Source of the DNA: CAVTTH01 sp963737545
GTDB taxonomy: Bacteria; Verrucomicrobiota; Verrucomicrobiia; Chthoniobacterales; UBA10450
NCBI GenBank assembly: GCA_963737545.1
Contig: CAVTTH010000003.1
Location: forward strand, 372,001-436,000
Length of the DNA: 64,000 bases
Direction: 5' to 3'
In this document: positions 61,551-64,000 of the stretch, one piece after another
How the letters are laid out: every line of letters begins with the position of its first letter
How positions within the stretch are numbered: the stretch's first letter is position 1
Made by a program: the position numbers and the translations under genes
Notes under the pieces: model-generated
What the model saw: the letters and a program-made list of their open reading frames with translations, nothing else
The model's database searches: none
What the model was told of the DNA's origin: nothing

Positions 61551-62426
61551 ATGAGAAGCATGACTGGTTACGGCCGCGGCGAAATCGATCACGGCGGCGC
61601 TAAGTTTACCGTGGAACTCAACTCGGTGAATCGGAAGCAGAGTGATCTCGTTATTAACCTGCCGCGCGATCTCGCGGAGCTGGAACCGCGAATCCGGCGG
61701 TCGATCAACGAGAAGATTTCGCGCGGGCGAACAAACGTTTCGATCGCGCATCACAGCAGCGCGGATGGGACACGCAAGCTTGCGCTCGATACCGCCCTGG
61801 CGCGTTCCTACCACGACGCGCTGCGCGCTTTGCAAAAGGAATTGGATGCTCCAGGCGAAATTACCATCGGGATTATTTTGCAGGCCCCCGGCGTGATGAG
61901 ACTGCCGGAAGAAGCTTTAGACGCCGATGAAGCCTGGCCCGCGATCAAGCGCGCGCTCGAGACTGCACTTTCGGAACTTCTGAAGATGCGCGAGCGGGAA
62001 GGAAAACATCTGGCCAAAGATTTGATTCATCGACTCAAGGTTGTGCGTCAGGAAATCAAAGCCGTCCGCGCGCTGCATCCCGAGGTGGTAAAAAAGTATC
62101 GCGAGACGCTTTTCGATCGAATTCAAAAGGCAGGCCTCGAGATCGCGCCGGCTGATGAACGACTCTTGAAAGAAGTAACCTTCTTCGCCGACCGCTCGGA
62201 CATCTCCGAGGAACTAACGCGCCTGGAAAGTCATCTCGCCCAGTTTGCGCATCATCTTCGGAAGAACGAACCTGTTGGCCGCACGCTCGAGTTCATCGCC
62301 CAGGAAATTTCCCGCGAACTAAACACGCTCGGGGCCAAAGGAAACGATGCACGAATTTCGCAGCGCATCGTCGCGAGCAAGGCGGAGCTGGAGAAAATTC
62401 GCGAGCAGATTCAAAATCTTGAGTAA
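61551..62426 (+). CDS. yicC: YicC-family endoribonuclease
   Basis: The ATG at 61551 follows a GGAGAG site and starts MRSMTGYGRGEIDHGG, the YicC N-terminus. VELNSVNRKQSDLVINLPRD and the C-terminal NTLGAKGNDARISQRIVASK complete the family pattern. YicC proteins are RNA-acting proteins commonly encoded next to gmk, as here. The stop overlaps the presumed gmk start. Confidence 0.92.
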   Translation: MRSMTGYGRGEIDHGGAKFTVELNSVNRKQSDLVINLPRDLAELEPRIRRSINEKISRGRTNVSIAHHSSADGTRKLALDTALARSYHDALRALQKELDAPGEITIGIILQAPGVMRLPEEALDADEAWPAIKRALETALSELLKMREREGKHLAKDLIHRLKVVRQEIKAVRALHPEVVKKYRETLFDRIQKAGLEIAPADERLLKEVTFFADRSDISEELTRLESHLAQFAHHLRKNEPVGRTLEFIAQEISRELNTLGAKGNDARISQRIVASKAELEKIREQIQNLE

Positions 62427-63030
62427 GCATTTCAGCCGTTACGGAATTCTGTTTGTCGTGTCGGCTCCATCCGGCGCGGGGAAGTCCACCCTCTGCGATG
62501 CCCTGCGCCAGACACCAAATTTCGTTTACTCGGTTTCCTGCACCACCCGCTCGCCCCGCGCGGGCGAAATCGACGGCGAGGATTATCAATTCCTGACCGA
62601 GAAAGAGTTTCTCGGACGAATCGAAGCCGGAGAGTTTTTGGAGCATGCGCAAGTGCATGGCCATTATTACGGGACTTTGAAAGCGCCGCTCATCGCCAAT
62701 CTTAAGAAGGGCGTGGATGTTTTGATCGATATCGACACACAAGGCGCAGCCACGATTCGCGATTGCAACGACCCCTTCATTCGGCAGGCGCTAACCGATG
62801 TTTTTATCATGCCGCCCGATCTCGACGAATTGCGGCGGCGGCTAACGAAACGGGGCAGCGAAAACTCCGAGCAAATCGAACTCCGTCTCGTAAACGCGGC
62901 GCGCGAAATGGAACTTTGGCGCGATTACCGCTACACCATCATCAGCCAATCAATGGAGGAAGACTTGCAGAAATTTCGGCACATTATGGGCGCGGAACGT
63001 TATCTCAGCCGGAGACTGATTTCGGATTAG
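62419..63030 (+). CDS. gmk: Guanylate kinase
   Basis: Gmk phosphorylates GMP to GDP. The P-loop VVSAPSGAGKSTLCDAL lies near the N-terminus, followed by CTTRSPRAGEIDGEDYQFL (GMP binding), VDVLIDIDTQGA and MPPDLDELRRRLTKRG. The TTG at 62419 overlaps the yicC stop and gives the expected length of about 203 residues. Confidence 0.92.
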   Translation: MSKHFSRYGILFVVSAPSGAGKSTLCDALRQTPNFVYSVSCTTRSPRAGEIDGEDYQFLTEKEFLGRIEAGEFLEHAQVHGHYYGTLKAPLIANLKKGVDVLIDIDTQGAATIRDCNDPFIRQALTDVFIMPPDLDELRRRLTKRGSENSEQIELRLVNAAREMELWRDYRYTIISQSMEEDLQKFRHIMGAERYLSRRLISD

Positions 63031-63042
63031 AATTCCAATTTT

Positions 63043-63615
63043 GTGAAAGCAAAAAAGAAATCAAAATGCGTCGTCCTCGGCGTCACCGGTTCCATTGCCG
63101 CATACAAATCCGCGGAGCTGACGAGCCTGCTCGTGAAACAGGGACACGAAGTTTTCGTCGTCATGACCAGGGACGCGACGGAATTCATTACGCCGCTCAC
63201 ACTGCAAACCCTTTCCAAGAATCCGGTGACGACGAGCTTCTACGACGAAAAAGAAAATTGGCGACCGGGACATATCGATCTCGCCGATCGCGCAAACCTT
63301 TTGCTCATCGCCCCGGCCACCGCACACATCATCGCGGAACTGGCGCACGGCCTCGGCAGTCATCCTCTGGCCGCGATCGCACTTGCGACCCGCGCCCCGA
63401 TTTTGATCGCGCCGGCGATGAACGGAAAAATGTGGGAACACGCGGCGACGAAAGAGAATGTCGACAAGTTGAAGTCGCGCGGCGTGGAATTTATCGGACC
63501 GGAAGAAGGAATGCTCGCCTGCGGCTATGAAGGACTCGGGCGGTTGTGGAAAGTGGATGAGATCGCATTTCGCGCAGAATTTCTTCTCGCGCGCCAGGAC
63601 AATTTGATCGCGTGA
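63043..63615 (+). CDS. coaC: Phosphopantothenoylcysteine decarboxylase (CoaC)
   Basis: The GTG-started flavoprotein has VLGVTGSIAAYKSAELTSLL, ADRANLLLIAPATAHIIAEL, IAPAMNGKMWEHAATKEN and EEGMLACGYEGLGRL. It decarboxylates 4'-phosphopantothenoylcysteine. In many bacteria it is fused to CoaB as Dfp; here the two are separate genes overlapping by GTGA. Confidence 0.92.
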   Translation: MKAKKKSKCVVLGVTGSIAAYKSAELTSLLVKQGHEVFVVMTRDATEFITPLTLQTLSKNPVTTSFYDEKENWRPGHIDLADRANLLLIAPATAHIIAELAHGLGSHPLAAIALATRAPILIAPAMNGKMWEHAATKENVDKLKSRGVEFIGPEEGMLACGYEGLGRLWKVDEIAFRAEFLLARQDNLIA

Positions 63616-64000
63616 GATTCGTCGTCACGGCCGGACCGACGCGCGAACCGATCGATCCGGTGCGCTTCTTAAGCAATCGCTCTTCCGGGAAGATGGGATA
63701 CGCAATCGCGGAAGCCGCGCTCGAGGGCGGACACGATGTGACGTTGATTTCCGGGCAGGTAAATCTACCGCCACCCGACCGCGCACATTTTGTCCCGGTC
63801 ACAACGAGTGAAGAAATGTTTGCCGGCGTTCAACGCGCCGTTGGCGACTGCGATGTTCTGGTGATGTGCGCGGCGGTGGCAGATTACAAACCGGCGAAAT
63901 TCTTTCCCCAAAAATTGAAGAAGGAAAATGCCAGCCGCGTGCTCGATCTGGTCCCGACACGCGACATTCTCTCCGAGATCGCGCGCGAGCCGCGGTCGTT
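63612..64000 (+). CDS. coaB: Phosphopantothenate-cysteine ligase (CoaB), partial at right edge
   Basis: The GTG at 63612 overlaps the coaC stop. The visible part reads MRFVVTAGPTREPIDPVRFL then SNRSSGKMGYAIAEAALEGG, the CoaB N-terminal nucleotide-binding segment, with the later CAAVADYKPAKF. The gene continues beyond position 64000, and its C-terminal synthetase part is outside the window. Confidence 0.9.
   Translation, partial: MRFVVTAGPTREPIDPVRFLSNRSSGKMGYAIAEAALEGGHDVTLISGQVNLPPPDRAHFVPVTTSEEMFAGVQRAVGDCDVLVMCAAVADYKPAKFFPQKLKKENASRVLDLVPTRDILSEIAREPRS

Overview
The window looks like a chromosomal segment of a Gram-negative, soil-type Verrucomicrobiota bacterium, perhaps of the Chthoniobacterales. 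This is inferred from gene content and style, not from a marker gene. The signs are an LptD outer-membrane assembly protein, a large TonB-dependent receptor, a futalosine-pathway menaquinone gene (mqnD), a Tmtc-like TPR membrane protein, a PATAN/DUF4388 protein, many TTG/GTG starts, and intergenic REP-like palindromes. Most of the window is ordinary housekeeping DNA with genes packed on both strands. I see no CRISPR array, prophage or obvious defence island.

Layout. 0-5.3 kb: a minus-strand run of parB, a glutaminyl-cyclase-like M28 lipoprotein, a frameshifted PpiC-type foldase, a 3-hydroxyisobutyrate-dehydrogenase-like oxidoreductase, ygfZ and the start of an HTH regulator. 5.3-11 kb: small secreted or membrane proteins, two of them frameshifted, embedded in a repeat-rich tract with composite palindromic repeats, a 223-bp tandem duplication and a broken HicB-like antitoxin gene. 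11-15 kb: mqnD carrying an in-frame repeat insertion, a TauE/SafE exporter, a 59-aa membrane protein, a DegT aminotransferase, tRNA-Tyr and an RRM RNA-binding protein. 15-20 kb: an overlapping ketosynthase pair, one active-looking and one lacking the catalytic residues, followed by lptD. 20-30 kb: ugd, rsmB, an M29 aminopeptidase, a 1197-aa TPR protein with unusual C-terminal repeats, coaX, hemB and a PD-(D/E)XK-like nuclease. 30-37 kb: an IS110-type element inserted beside gpmI (frameshifted near its 3' end), an alkaline-phosphatase-fold protein that has lost most catalytic residues, a discoidin-like secreted protein and a transglutaminase-like protein. 37-48 kb: a TonB-dependent receptor, ribE, a sugar transferase, aroD, a Lon-N-domain protein, dGTPase and the Tmtc-like protein. 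48-54 kb: a pyruvate dehydrogenase operon (E1 alpha, E1 beta, E2), rpsT, an L,D-transpeptidase and a cellulose-synthase-like GT2. 55-64 kb: a hybrid histidine kinase, an HU/IHF protein, a PATAN signalling protein, rnhC, mutY, then yicC-gmk-coaC-coaB running off the right edge.

The most unusual items are the dead alkaline phosphatase homologue, the orphan ketosynthase pair next to lptD, the TPR protein with C-terminal beta-type repeats, and a family of intergenic repeats that has entered coding sequence (mqnD, the mutY start, the hicB remnant). Four genes carry frameshifts. The reads would have to be inspected to tell assembly error from real decay.
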